30,718 nucleotides of DNA from positions 1 through 30,718 of the forward strand of contig JAUCBJ010004806.1 in the NCBI GenBank assembly GCA_032718475.1, in the 5' to 3' direction. The position numbers and the translations under genes are program-made. Positions 20,401 to 30,718 of this stretch are shown here, piece by piece. This stretch comes from Nemertoderma westbladi. Lineage: Eukaryota > Xenacoelomorpha > Nemertodermatida > Nemertodermatidae. The notes beneath the pieces are model-generated. The model was not told the DNA's origin, made no database searches, and was given only the letters and a program-made list of their open reading frames with translations. Each line of letters begins with the position of its first letter. Position 1 is the stretch's first letter.

Positions 20401-22559
20401 GAACAGTGTCGCTTACCTGTGTTGTAACTGGAGACGGAACAGTGTCGCTTACCTGTGTTGTAACTGGTTACGGAACAGTGTCGCTTACCTATGTTGTAAC
20501 TGATACGGAACAGTGTCGCTTACCTGTGTTGTAACTGGAGGCGGAACAGTGTCGCTTACCTGTGTTGTAACTGGAGACGGAACAGTGTCGCTTACCTGTG
20601 TTGTAACTGATACGGAACAGTGTCGCTTACCTGTGTTGTAACTGGTTACGGAACAGTGTCGCTTACCTATGTTGTAACTGATACGGAACAGTGTCGCTTA
20701 CCTGTGTTGTAACTGGTTACGGAACAGTGTCGCTTACCTGTGTTGTAACTGGAGACGGAACAGTGTCTCTTACCTGTGTTGTAACTGGAGACGGAACAGT
20801 GTCGCTTACCTGTGTTGTAACTGGTTACGGAACAGTGTCGCTTACCTATGTTGTAACTGATACGGAACAGTGTCGCTTACCTACGTTGTAACTGGTTACG
20901 GAACAGTGTCGCTTACCTGTGTTGTAACTGGAGACGGAACAGTGTCTCTTACCTGTGTTGTAACTGGAGACGGAACAGTGTCGCTTACCTGTGTTGTAAC
21001 TGATACGGAACAGTGTCGCTTACCTATGTTGTAACTGGTTTCGGAACAGTGTCGCTTACCTGTGTTGTAACTGGTTACGGAACAGTGTCGCTTACCTATG
21101 TTGTAACTGATACGGAACAGTGTCGCTTACCTGTGTTGTAACTGGAGACGGAACAGTGTCGCTTACCTGTGTTGTTACTGGTTTACGGAACAGTGTCTCT
21201 TACCTGTGTTGTAACTGGAGACGGAACAGTGTCGCTTACCTGTGTTGTAACTGATACGGAACAGTGTCGCTTACCTGTGTTGTAACTGGAGACGGAACAG
21301 TGTCGCTTACCTGTGTTGTTACTGGTTTACGGAACAGTGTCTCTTACCTGTGTTGTAACTGGAGACGGAACAGTGTCGCTTACCTGTGTTGTAACTGGAG
21401 ACGGAACAGTGTCGCTTACCTGTGTTGTAACTGGTTACGGAACAGTGTCGCTTACCTATGTTGTAACTGATACGGAACAGTGTCGCTTACCTGTGTTGTA
21501 ACTGGAGACGGAACAGTGTCGCTTACCTGTGTTGTTACTGGTTTACGGAACAGTGTCTCTTACCTGTGTTGTAACTGGAGACGGAACAGTGTCGCTTACC
21601 TGTGTTGTAACTGATACGGAACAGTGTCGCTTACCTGTGTTGTAACTGGAGACGGAACAGTGTCGCTTACCTGTGTTGTTACTGGTTTACGGAACAGTGT
21701 CTCTTACCTGTGTTGTAACTGGAGACGGAACAGTGTCGCTTACCTGTGTTGTAACTGGAGACGGAACAGTGTCGCTTACCTGTGTTGTTACTGGTTTACG
21801 GAACAGTGTCTCTTACCTGTGTTGTAACTGGAGACGGAACAGTGTCGCTTACCTATGTTGTAACTGGTTTCGGAACAGTGTCGCTTACCTGTGTTGTAAC
21901 TGGTTACGGAACAGTGTCGCTTACCTATGTTGTAACTGATACGGAACAGTGTCGCTTACCTGTGTTGTAACTGGTTTCGGAACAGTGTCGCTTACCTATG
22001 TTGTAACTGATACGGAACAGTGTCGCTTACCTGTGTTGTAACTGGTTACGGAACAGTGTCGCTTACCTATGTTGTAACTGATACGGAACAGTGTCGCTTA
22101 CCTATGTTGTAACTGATACGGAACAGTGTCGCTTACCTGTGTTGTAACTGATACGGAACAGTGTCGCTTACCTGTGTTGTAACTGGTTTCGGAACAGTGT
22201 CGCTTACCTATGTTGTAACTGATACGGAACAGTGTCGCTTACCTGTGTTGTTACTGGTTTACGGAACAGTGTCTCTTACCTGTGTTGTAACTGGAGACGG
22301 AACAGTGTCGCTTACCTGTGTTGTAACTGGAGACGGAACAGTGTCGCTTACCTGTGTTGTTACTGGTTTACGGAACAGTGTCTCTTACCTGTGTTGTAAC
22401 TGGAGACGGAACAGTGTCGCTTACCTATGTTGTAACTGGTTTCGGAACAGTGTCGCTTACCTGTGTTGTAACTGGTTACGGAACAGTGTCGCTTACCTAT
22501 GTTGTAACTGATACGGAACAGTGTCGCTTACCTGTGTTGTAACTGGTTTCGGAACAGTG

Positions 22560-23332
22560 TCGCTTACCTGTGTTGTTACTGGTTTACGGAACAGTGTCTC
22601 TTACCTGTGTTGTAACTGGAGACGGAACAGTGTCGCTTACCTGTGTTGTAACTGGTTTCGGAACAGTGTCGCTTACCTGTGTTGTTACTGGTTTACGGAA
22701 CAGTGTCTCTTACCTGTGTTGTAACTGGAGACGGAACAGTGTCGCTTACCTGTGTTGTAACTGGTTTCGGAACAGTGTCGCTTACCTGTGTTGTTACTGG
22801 TTTACGGAACAGTGTCTCTTACCTGTGTTGTAACTGGAGACGGAACAGTGTCGCTTACCTGTGTTGTAACTGGTTTCGGAACAGTGTCGCTTACCTGTGT
22901 TGTTACTGGTTTACGGAACAGTGTCTCTTACCTGTGTTGTAACTGGAGACGGAACAGTGTCGCTTACCTGTGTTGTAACTGGAGACGGAACAGTGTCGCT
23001 TACCTGTGTTGTTACTGGTTTACGGAACAGTGTCTCTTACCTGTGTTGTAACTGGAGACGGAACAGTGTCGCTTACCTGTGTTGTAACTGGTTTCGGAAC
23101 AGTGTCGCTTACCTGTGTTGTTACTGGTTTACGGAACAGTGTCTCTTACCTGTGTTGTAACTGGAGACGGAACAGTGTCGCTTACCTGTGTTGTAACTGG
23201 AGACGGAACAGTGTCGCTTACCTGTGTTGTTACTGGTTTACGGAACAGTGTCTCTTACCTGTGTTGTAACTGGAGACGGAACAGTGTCGCTTACCTATGT
23301 TGTAACTGGTTTCGGAACAGTGTCGCTTACCT
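22560..23332 (+). repeat. 109 bp trimeric higher-order repeat, seven copies
   Basis: A three-unit cassette (37 bp TTACTGGTTTAC with the GTCTCTT core, then 36 bp GGAGAC, then 36 bp GGTTTC or GGAGAC) repeats with a step of exactly 109 bp. Its GTTACTGGTTTAC junctions fall at about 22576, 22685, 22794, 22903, 23012, 23121 and 23230. The third unit alternates between GGTTTC and GGAGAC. Confidence 0.85.
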
Positions 23333-24473
23333 GTGTTGTAACTGGTTACGGAACAGTGTCGCTTACCTATGTTGTAACTGATACGGAACAGTGTCGCTTA
23401 CCTGTGTTGTAACTGGTTTCGGAACAGTGTCGCTTACCTATGTTGTAACTGATACGGAACAGTGTCGCTTACCTGTGTTGTAACTGGTTACGGAACAGTG
23501 TCGCTTACCTATGTTGTAACTGATACGGAACAGTGTCGCTTACCTATGTTGTAACTGATACGGAACAGTGTCGCTTACCTGTGTTGTAACTGATACGGAA
23601 CAGTGTCGCTTACCTGTGTTGTAACTGGTTTCGGAACAGTGTCGCTTACCTATGTTGTAACTGATACGGAACAGTGTCGCTTACCTGTGTTGTAACTGGT
23701 TACGGAACAGTGTCGCTTACCTATGTTGTAACTGATACGGAACAGTGTCGCTTACCTGTGTTGTAACTGGTTACGGAACAGTGTCGCTTACCTATGTTGT
23801 AACTGATACGGAACAGTGTCGCTTACCTGTGTTGTAACTGGTTTCGGAACAGTGTCGCTTACCTGTGTTGTAACTGGTTACGGAACAGTGTCGCTTACCT
23901 ATGTTGTAACTGATACGGAACAGTGTCGCTTACCTGTGTTGTAACTGGTTTCGGAACAGTGTCGCTTACCTGTGTTGTAACTGGTTACGGAACAGTGTCG
24001 CTTACCTATGTTGTAACTGATACGGAACAGTGTCGCTTACCTGTGTTGTAACTGGAGACGGAACAGTGTCGCTTACCTGTGTTGTTACTGGTTTACGGAA
24101 CAGTGTCTCTTACCTGTGTTGTAACTGGAGACGGAACAGTGTCGCTTACCTGTGTTGTAACTGATACGGAACAGTGTCGCTTACCTGTGTTGTAACTGGA
24201 GACGGAACAGTGTCGCTTACCTGTGTTGTTACTGGTTTACGGAACAGTGTCTCTTACCTGTGTTGTAACTGGAGACGGAACAGTGTCGCTTACCTGTGTT
24301 GTAACTGGAGACGGAACAGTGTCGCTTACCTGTGTTGTTACTGGTTTACGGAACAGTGTCTCTTACCTGTGTTGTAACTGGAGACGGAACAGTGTCGCTT
24401 ACCTATGTTGTAACTGATACGGAACAGTGTCGCTTACCTGTGTTGTAACTGGAGGCGGAACAGTGTCGCTTAC

Positions 24474-24705
24474 CTGTGTTGTAACTGGAGACGGAACAGT
24501 GTCGCTTACCTGTGTTGTAACTGGAGACGGAACAGTGTCGCTTACCTGTGTTGTAACTGGAGACGGAACAGTGTCGCTTACCTGTGTTGTAACTGGAGAC
24601 GGAACAGTGTCGCTTACCTGTGTTGTAACTGGAGACGGAACAGTGTCGCTTACCTGTGTTGTAACTGGAGACGGAACAGTGTCGCTTACCTGTGTTGTAA
24701 CTGAT
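24474..24705 (+). repeat. Second homogeneous GGAGAC run
   Basis: After one GGAGGC unit, seven consecutive 36 bp units carry GGAGAC, ending at a GATAC unit. It resembles the run at 9742-10029 and marks the switch from the TTTAC/TTTC-rich domain to the GATAC/GGTTAC/GAGGC-rich domain. Confidence 0.8.
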
Positions 24706-27700
24706 ACGGAACAGTGTCGCTTACCTGTGTTGTAACTGGAGACGGAACAGTGTCGCTTACCTGTGTTGTAACTGGAGACGGAACAGTGTCGCTTACCTGT
24801 GTTGTAACTGGAGACGGAACAGTGTCGCTTACCTGTGTTGTAACTGATACGGAACAGTGTCGCTTACCTGTGTTGTAACTGGTTACGGAACAGTGTCGCT
24901 TACCTGTGTTGTAACTGATACGGAACAGTGTCGCTTACCTGTGTTGTAACTGGTTACGGAACAGTGTCGCTTACCTGTGTTGTAACTGATACGGAACTGT
25001 GTCGCTTACCTGTGTTGTAACTGATACGGAACAGTGTCGCTTACCTGTGTTGTAACTGAGGCGGAACAGTGTCGCTTACCTGTGTTGTAACTGATACGGA
25101 ACAGTGTCGCTTACCTGTGTTGTAACTGGTTACGGAACAGTGTCGCTTACCTGTGTTGTAACTGATACGGAACTGTGTCGCTTACCTGTGTTGTAACTGA
25201 TACGGAACAGTGTCGCTTACCTGTGTTGTAACTGAGGCGGAACAGTGTCGCTTACCTGTGTTGTAACTGGTTACGGAACAGTGTCGCTTACCTGTGTTGT
25301 AACTGATACGGAACTGTGTCGCTTACCTGTGTTGTAACTGATACGGAACAGTGTCGCTTACCTGTGTTGTAACTGAGGCGGAACAGTGTCGCTTACCTGT
25401 GTTGTAACTGATACGGAACAGTGTCGCTTACCTGTGTTGTAACTGGTTACGGAACAGTGTCGCTTACCTGTGTTGTAACTGATACGGAACTGTGTCGCTT
25501 ACCTGTGTTGTAACTGATACGGAACAGTGTCGCTTACCTGTGTTGTAACTGAGGCGGAACAGTGTCGCTTACCTGTGTTGTAACTGGATACGGAACAGTG
25601 TCGCTTACCTATGTTGTAACTGATACGGAACAGTGTCGCTTACCTGTGTTGTAACTGATACGGAACAGTGTCGCTTACCTGTGTTGTAACTGGTTACGGA
25701 ACAGTGTCGCTTACCTGTGTTGTAACTGGAGGCGGAACAGTGTCGCATACCTGTGTTGTAACTGGAGACGGAACAGTGTCGCATACCTGTGTTGTAACTG
25801 AGGCGGAACAGTGTCGCTTACCTGTGTTGTAACTGGATACGGAACAGTGTCGCTTACCTGTGTTGTAACTGAGGCGGAACAGTGTCGCTTACCTGTGTTG
25901 TAACTGGATACGGAACAGTGTCGCTTACCTATGTTGTAACTGATACGGAACAGTGTCGCTTACCTGTGTTGTAACTGGATACGGAACAGTGTCGCTTACC
26001 TGTGTTGTAACTGGATACGGAACAGTGTCGCTTACCTATGTTGTAACTGATACGGAACAGTGTCGCTTACCTGTGTTGTAACTGGATACGGAACAGTGTC
26101 GCTTACCTGTGTTGTAACTGGTTACGGAACAGTGTCGCTTACCTGTGTTGTAACTGATACGGAACAGTGTCGCTTACCTGTGTTGTAACTGATACGGAAC
26201 AGTGTCGCATACCTGTGTTGTAACTGGTTACGGAACAGTGTCGCTTACCTGTGTTGTAACTGAGGCGGAACAGTGTCGCTTACCTGTGTTGTAACTGGAG
26301 ACGGAACAGTGTCGCTTACCTGTGTTGTAACTGATACGGAACAGTGTCGCTTACCTGTGTTGTACCTGATGCGGAACTGTGTCGCTTACCTGTGTTGTAA
26401 CTGATACGGAACAGTGTCGCATACCTGTGTGGTAACTGATACGGAACTGTGTCGCTTACCTGTGTTGTAACTGGAGACGGAACAGTGTCGCCCACCTGTG
26501 TTGTAACTGGATACGGAACAGTGTCGCTTACCTATGTTGTAACTGATACGGAACAGTGTCGCTTACCTGTGTTGTAACTGGTTACGGAACAGTGTCGCTT
26601 ACCTGTGTTGTAACTGATACGGAACAGTGTCGCTTACCTGTGTTGTAACTGATACGGAACAGTGTCGCATACCTGTGTTGTAACTGGTTACGGAACAGTG
26701 TCGCTTACCTGTGTTGTAACTGAGGCGGAACAGTGTCGCTTACCTGTGTTGTAACTGGATACGGAACAGTGTCGCTTACCTATGTTGTAACTGATACGGA
26801 ACAGTGTCGCTTACCTGTGTTGTAACTGGATACGGAACAGTGTCGCTTACCTATGTTGTAACTGATACGGAACAGTGTCGCTTACCTGTGTTGTAACTGA
26901 TACGGAACAGTGTCGCTTACCTGTGTTGTAACTGGTTACGGAACAGTGTCGCTTACCTGTGTTGTAACTGGAGGCGGAACAGTGTCGCATACCTGTGTTG
27001 TAACTGGAGACGGAACAGTGTCGCATACCTGTGTTGTAACTGAGGCGGAACAGTGTCGCTTACCTGTGTTGTAACTGGATACGGAACAGTGTCGCTTACC
27101 TGTGTTGTAACTGGAGGCGGAACAGTGTCGCTTACCTGTGTTGTAACTGAGGCGGAACAGTGTCGCTTACCTGTGTTGTAACTGGATACGGAACAGTGTC
27201 GCTTACCTGTGTTGTAACTGAGGCGGAACAGTGTCGCTTACCTGTGTTGTAACTGGATACGGAACAGTGTCGCTTACCTATGTTGTAACTGATACGGAAC
27301 AGTGTCGCTTACCTATGTTGTAACTGATACGGAACAGTGTCGCTTACCTGTGTTGTAACTGGATACGGAACAGTGTCGCTTACCTATGTTGTAACTGATA
27401 CGGAACAGTGTCGCTTACCTGTGTTGTAACTGATACGGAACAGTGTCGCTTACCTGTGTTGTAACTGGTTACGGAACAGTGTCGCTTACCTGTGTTGTAA
27501 CTGGAGGCGGAACAGTGTCGCATACCTGTGTTGTAACTGGAGACGGAACAGTGTCGCATACCTGTGTTGTAACTGGAGACGGAACAGTGTCGCTTACCTG
27601 TGTTGTAACTGGAGACGGAACAGTGTCGCTTACCTATGTTGTAACTGATACGGAACAGTGTCGCTTACCTGTGTTGTAACTGATACGGAACAGTGTCGCA

Positions 27701-30700
27701 TACCTGTGTTGTAACTGAGGCGGAACAGTGTCGCTTACCTGTGTTGTAACTGGATACGGAACAGTGTCGCTTACCTGTGTTGTAACTGGAGGCGGAACAG
27801 TGTCGCATACCTGTGTTGTAACTGGAGACGGAACAGTGTCGCATACCTGTGTTGTAACTGAGGCGGAACAGTGTCGCTTACCTGTGTTGTAACTGGATAC
27901 GGAACAGTGTCGCTTACCTATGTTGTAACTGATACGGAACAGTGTCGCTTACCTGTGTTGTAACTGGATACGGGAGAGTGTCGCTTACCTGTGTTGTAAC
28001 TGGTTACGGAACAGTGTCGCTTACCTGTGTTGTAACTGGTTACGGAACAGTGTCGCTTACCTGTGTTGTAACTGGAGACGGAACAGTGCCGCTTACCTGT
28101 GTTGCAACTGGAGACGGAACAGTGTCGCTTACCTGTGTTGTAACTGATACGGAACAGTGTCGCTTACCTGTGTTGTAACTGATACGGAACAGTGTCGCTT
28201 ACCTGTGTTGTAACTGGTTACGGAACAGTGTCGCTTACCTGTGTTGTAACTGGAGGCGGAACAATGTCTCTTACCTGTGTTGTAAATGGAGGCGGAACAG
28301 TGTCGCTTACCTGTGTTGTAACTGGAGGCGGAACAGTGTCGCATACCTGTGTTGTAACTGGAGACGGAACAGTGTCGCTTACCTGTGTTGTTACTGGTTT
28401 ACGGAACAGTGTCGCTTACCTGTGTTGTAACTGGAGACGGAACAGTGTCGCTTACCTGTGTTGTAACTGGAGACGGAACAGTGTCGCTTACCTGTGTTGT
28501 AACTGGAGACGGAACAGTGTCGCTTACCTGTGTTGTAACTGATACGGAACAGTGTCGCTTACCTGTGTTGTAACTGGAGACGGAACAGTGTCGCTTACCT
28601 GTGTTGTAACTGATACGGAACAGTGTCGCTTACCTGTGTTGTAACTGATACGGAACAGTGTCGCTTACCTGTGTTGTAACTGGTTTCGGAACAGTGTCGC
28701 TTACCTGTGTTGTAACTGGTTACGGAACAGTGTCGCTTACCTATGTTGTAACTGATACGGAACAGTGTCGCTTACCTGTGTTGTAACTGATACGGAACAG
28801 TGTCGCTTACCTGTGTTGTAACTGGTTTCGGAACAGTGTCGCTTACCTGTGTTGTAACTGGTTACGGAACAGTGTCGCTTACCTATGTTGTAACTGGAGA
28901 CGGAACAGTGTCGCTTACCTGTGTTGTAACTGGAGACGGAACAGTGTCGCTTACCTGTGTTGTTACTGGAGACGGAACAGTGTCGCTTACCTGTGTTGTA
29001 ACTGGAGACGGAACAGTGTCGCTTACCTGTGTTGTAACTGATACGGAACAGTGTCGCTTACCTGTGTTGTAACTGGAGACGGAACAGTGTCGCTTACCTG
29101 TGTTGTAACTGATACGGAACAGTGTCGCTTACCTGTGTTGTAACTGATACGGAACAGTGTCGCTTACCTGTGTTGTAACTGGTTTCGGAACAGTGTCGCT
29201 TACCTGTGTTGTAACTGGTTACGGAACAGTGTCGCTTACCTATGTTGTAACTGATACGGAACAGTGTCGCTTACCTGTGTTGTAACTGATACGGAACAGT
29301 GTCGCTTACCTGTGTTGTAACTGGTTTCGGAACAGTGTCGCTTACCTGTGTTGTAACTGGTTACGGAACAGTGTCGCTTACCTATGTTGTAACTGGAGAC
29401 GGAACAGTGTCGCTTACCTGTGTTGTAACTGGAGACGGAACAGTGTCGCTTACCTGTGTTGTAACTGGTTACGGAACAGTGTCGCTTACCTATGTTGTAA
29501 CTGATACGGAACAGTGTCGCTTACCTGTGTTGTAACTGATACGGAACAGTGTCGCTTACCTGTGTTGTAACTGGTTTCGGAACAGTGTCGCTTACCTGTG
29601 TTGTAACTGGTTACGGAACAGTGTCGCTTACCTATGTTGTAACTGGAGACGGAACAGTGTCGCTTACCTGTGTTGTAACTGGAGACGGAACAGTGTCGCT
29701 TACCTGTGTTGTTACTGTTTACGGAACAGTGTCGCTTACCTGTGTTGTAACTGGTTTCGGAACAGTGTCGCTTACCTGTGTTGTAACTGGTTACGGAACA
29801 GTGTCGCTTACCTATGTTGTAACTGGAGACGGAACAGTGTCGCTTACCTGTGTTGTAACTGGAGACGGAACTGTGTCTCTTACCTGTGTTGTAACTGGAG
29901 ACGGAACAGTGTCGCTTACCTGTGTTGTAACTGGTTACGGAACAGTGTCGCTTACCTGTGTTGTAACTGATACGGAACAGTGTCGCTTACCTGTGTTGTA
30001 ACTGATACGGAACAGTGTCGCTTACCTGTGTTGTAACTGGTTTCGGAACAGTGTCGCTTACCTGTGTTGTAACTGATACGGAACAGTGTCGCTTACCTAT
30101 GTTGTAACTGGTTACGGAACAGTGTCGCTTACCTATGTTGTAACTGATACGGAACAGTGTCGCTTACCTGTGTTGTAACTGGAGGCGGAACAGTGTCGCT
30201 TACCTGTGTTGTAACTGGAGACGGAACAGTGTCGCTTACCTGTGTTGTAACTGATACGGAACAGTGTCGCTTACCTGTGTTGTAACTGGTTTCGGAACAG
30301 TGTCGCTTACCTGTGTTGTAACTGGAGACGGAACAGTGTCGCTTACCTATGTTGTAACTGATACGGAACAGTGTCGCTTACCTGTGTTGTAACTGGTTTC
30401 GGAACAGTGTCGCTTACCTGTGTTGTAACTGGTTACGGAACAGTGTCGCTTACCTATGTTGTAACTGATACGGAACAGTGTCGCTTACCTGTGTTGTAAC
30501 TGGTTACGGAACAGTGTCGCTTACCTATGTTGTAACTGATACGGAACAGTGTCGCTTACCTGTGTTGTAACTGGTTTCGGAACAGTGTCGCTTACCTGTG
30601 TTGTAACTGGTGACGGAACAGTGTCGCTTACCTATGTTGTAACTGATACGGAACAGTGTCGCTTACCTGTGTTGTAACTGGTTTCGGAACAGTGTCGCTT

Positions 30701-30718
30701 ACCTGTGTTGTAACTGAT

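Larger units (their letters stand above)
8786..30718 (+). repeat. Short-period satellite array (35/36/37 bp), about 600 units
   Basis: One uninterrupted array fills the rest of the window and runs off its end. The core GGAACAGTGTCGCTTACC followed by TGTGTTGTAACT is nearly invariant. It is followed by a variable linker: GATAC or GAGGC (35 bp units); GGATAC, GGTTAC, GGAGAC, GGAGGC or GGTTTC (36 bp); and TTACTGGTTTAC (37 bp). Secondary core variants include ACCTATG for ACCTGTG, CGCATACC for CGCTTACC, GTCTCTT for GTCGCTT and GGAACTG for GGAACAG. Length divided by mean unit gives roughly 610 copies. Units at the left edge are more divergent (for example an extra CC near 8872). The array is non-coding: 36 bp runs keep a 12-residue frame open, and every 35 bp GATAC unit brings a TAA into it. 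Confidence 0.97.

Noticed and set aside
9288-30001. Many open frames with the repeated peptide GTVSLTCVVTG, resembling an Ig-domain strand
   Set aside because: They follow from a 36 bp period (12 codons) in the satellite. They open in more than one frame and on both strands, and they end wherever a 35 bp unit occurs. The Ig likeness is chance.
8786-30718. CRISPR-like array of about 36 bp direct repeats
   Set aside because: Units are directly head to tail with no unique spacers, and the context is eukaryotic.
8786-30718. Hammerhead-type motif in the satellite (CTGATACGGAAC)
   Set aside because: The invariant CUGANGA and GAAA boxes are not matched, and there is no stem II between them.

Overview
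This is a eukaryotic window, almost certainly from an invertebrate animal and possibly a marine one. It has AT-rich non-coding DNA, decayed non-LTR retrotransposons of a type common in cnidarians and molluscs, foldback and MITE-like DNA elements, and a very large short-period satellite. No complete cellular gene is visible. The clade is inferred from the character of the repeats, not from any diagnostic gene.

Bases 1-5000 are retrotransposon territory. A plus-oriented 3' end of one element (1-205) meets the 3' tail of a minus-oriented, 5'-truncated LINE (about 219-2823) at a shared (ATT)n tract. That LINE has decayed reading frames and is split by a 368 bp foldback element (1951-2318). The foldback arms are 147 bp and nearly identical, and its loop carries a hammerhead-ribozyme-like core. 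A second, shorter copy of the same LINE lies in plus orientation at about 4043-4981. The DNA between them is AT-rich and featureless.

Bases 5000-8785 are mostly non-coding. They hold three pure poly-G tracts of 22, 19 and 13 nt, and a promoter-like area with CCAAT boxes beside a possible minus-strand first exon (6419-6520). They also hold a TATA box followed by GC-rich DNA with a 21 bp repeat, a likely MITE flanked by TTA duplications (7957-8323), and a five-copy 37 bp tandem repeat (8351-8527). A 190-nt open stretch with plausible splice signals (8525-8713, minus strand) sits between that repeat and the satellite.

Bases 8786-30718 (71% of the window, running off its end) are one continuous satellite array of about 600 units of 35, 36 or 37 bp. 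The unit has a constant core and a variable 5-8 nt linker. The array contains local higher-order repeats (109 bp and about 177 bp), tandem segmental duplications, and two colinear copies of the same linker order more than 8 kb apart. On the minus strand nearly every unit carries a 5' splice-site consensus, so a minus-strand transcript would be a dense string of possible U1 snRNA sites. The many short open frames in the array come from the 36 bp (12 codon) period and are not genes.
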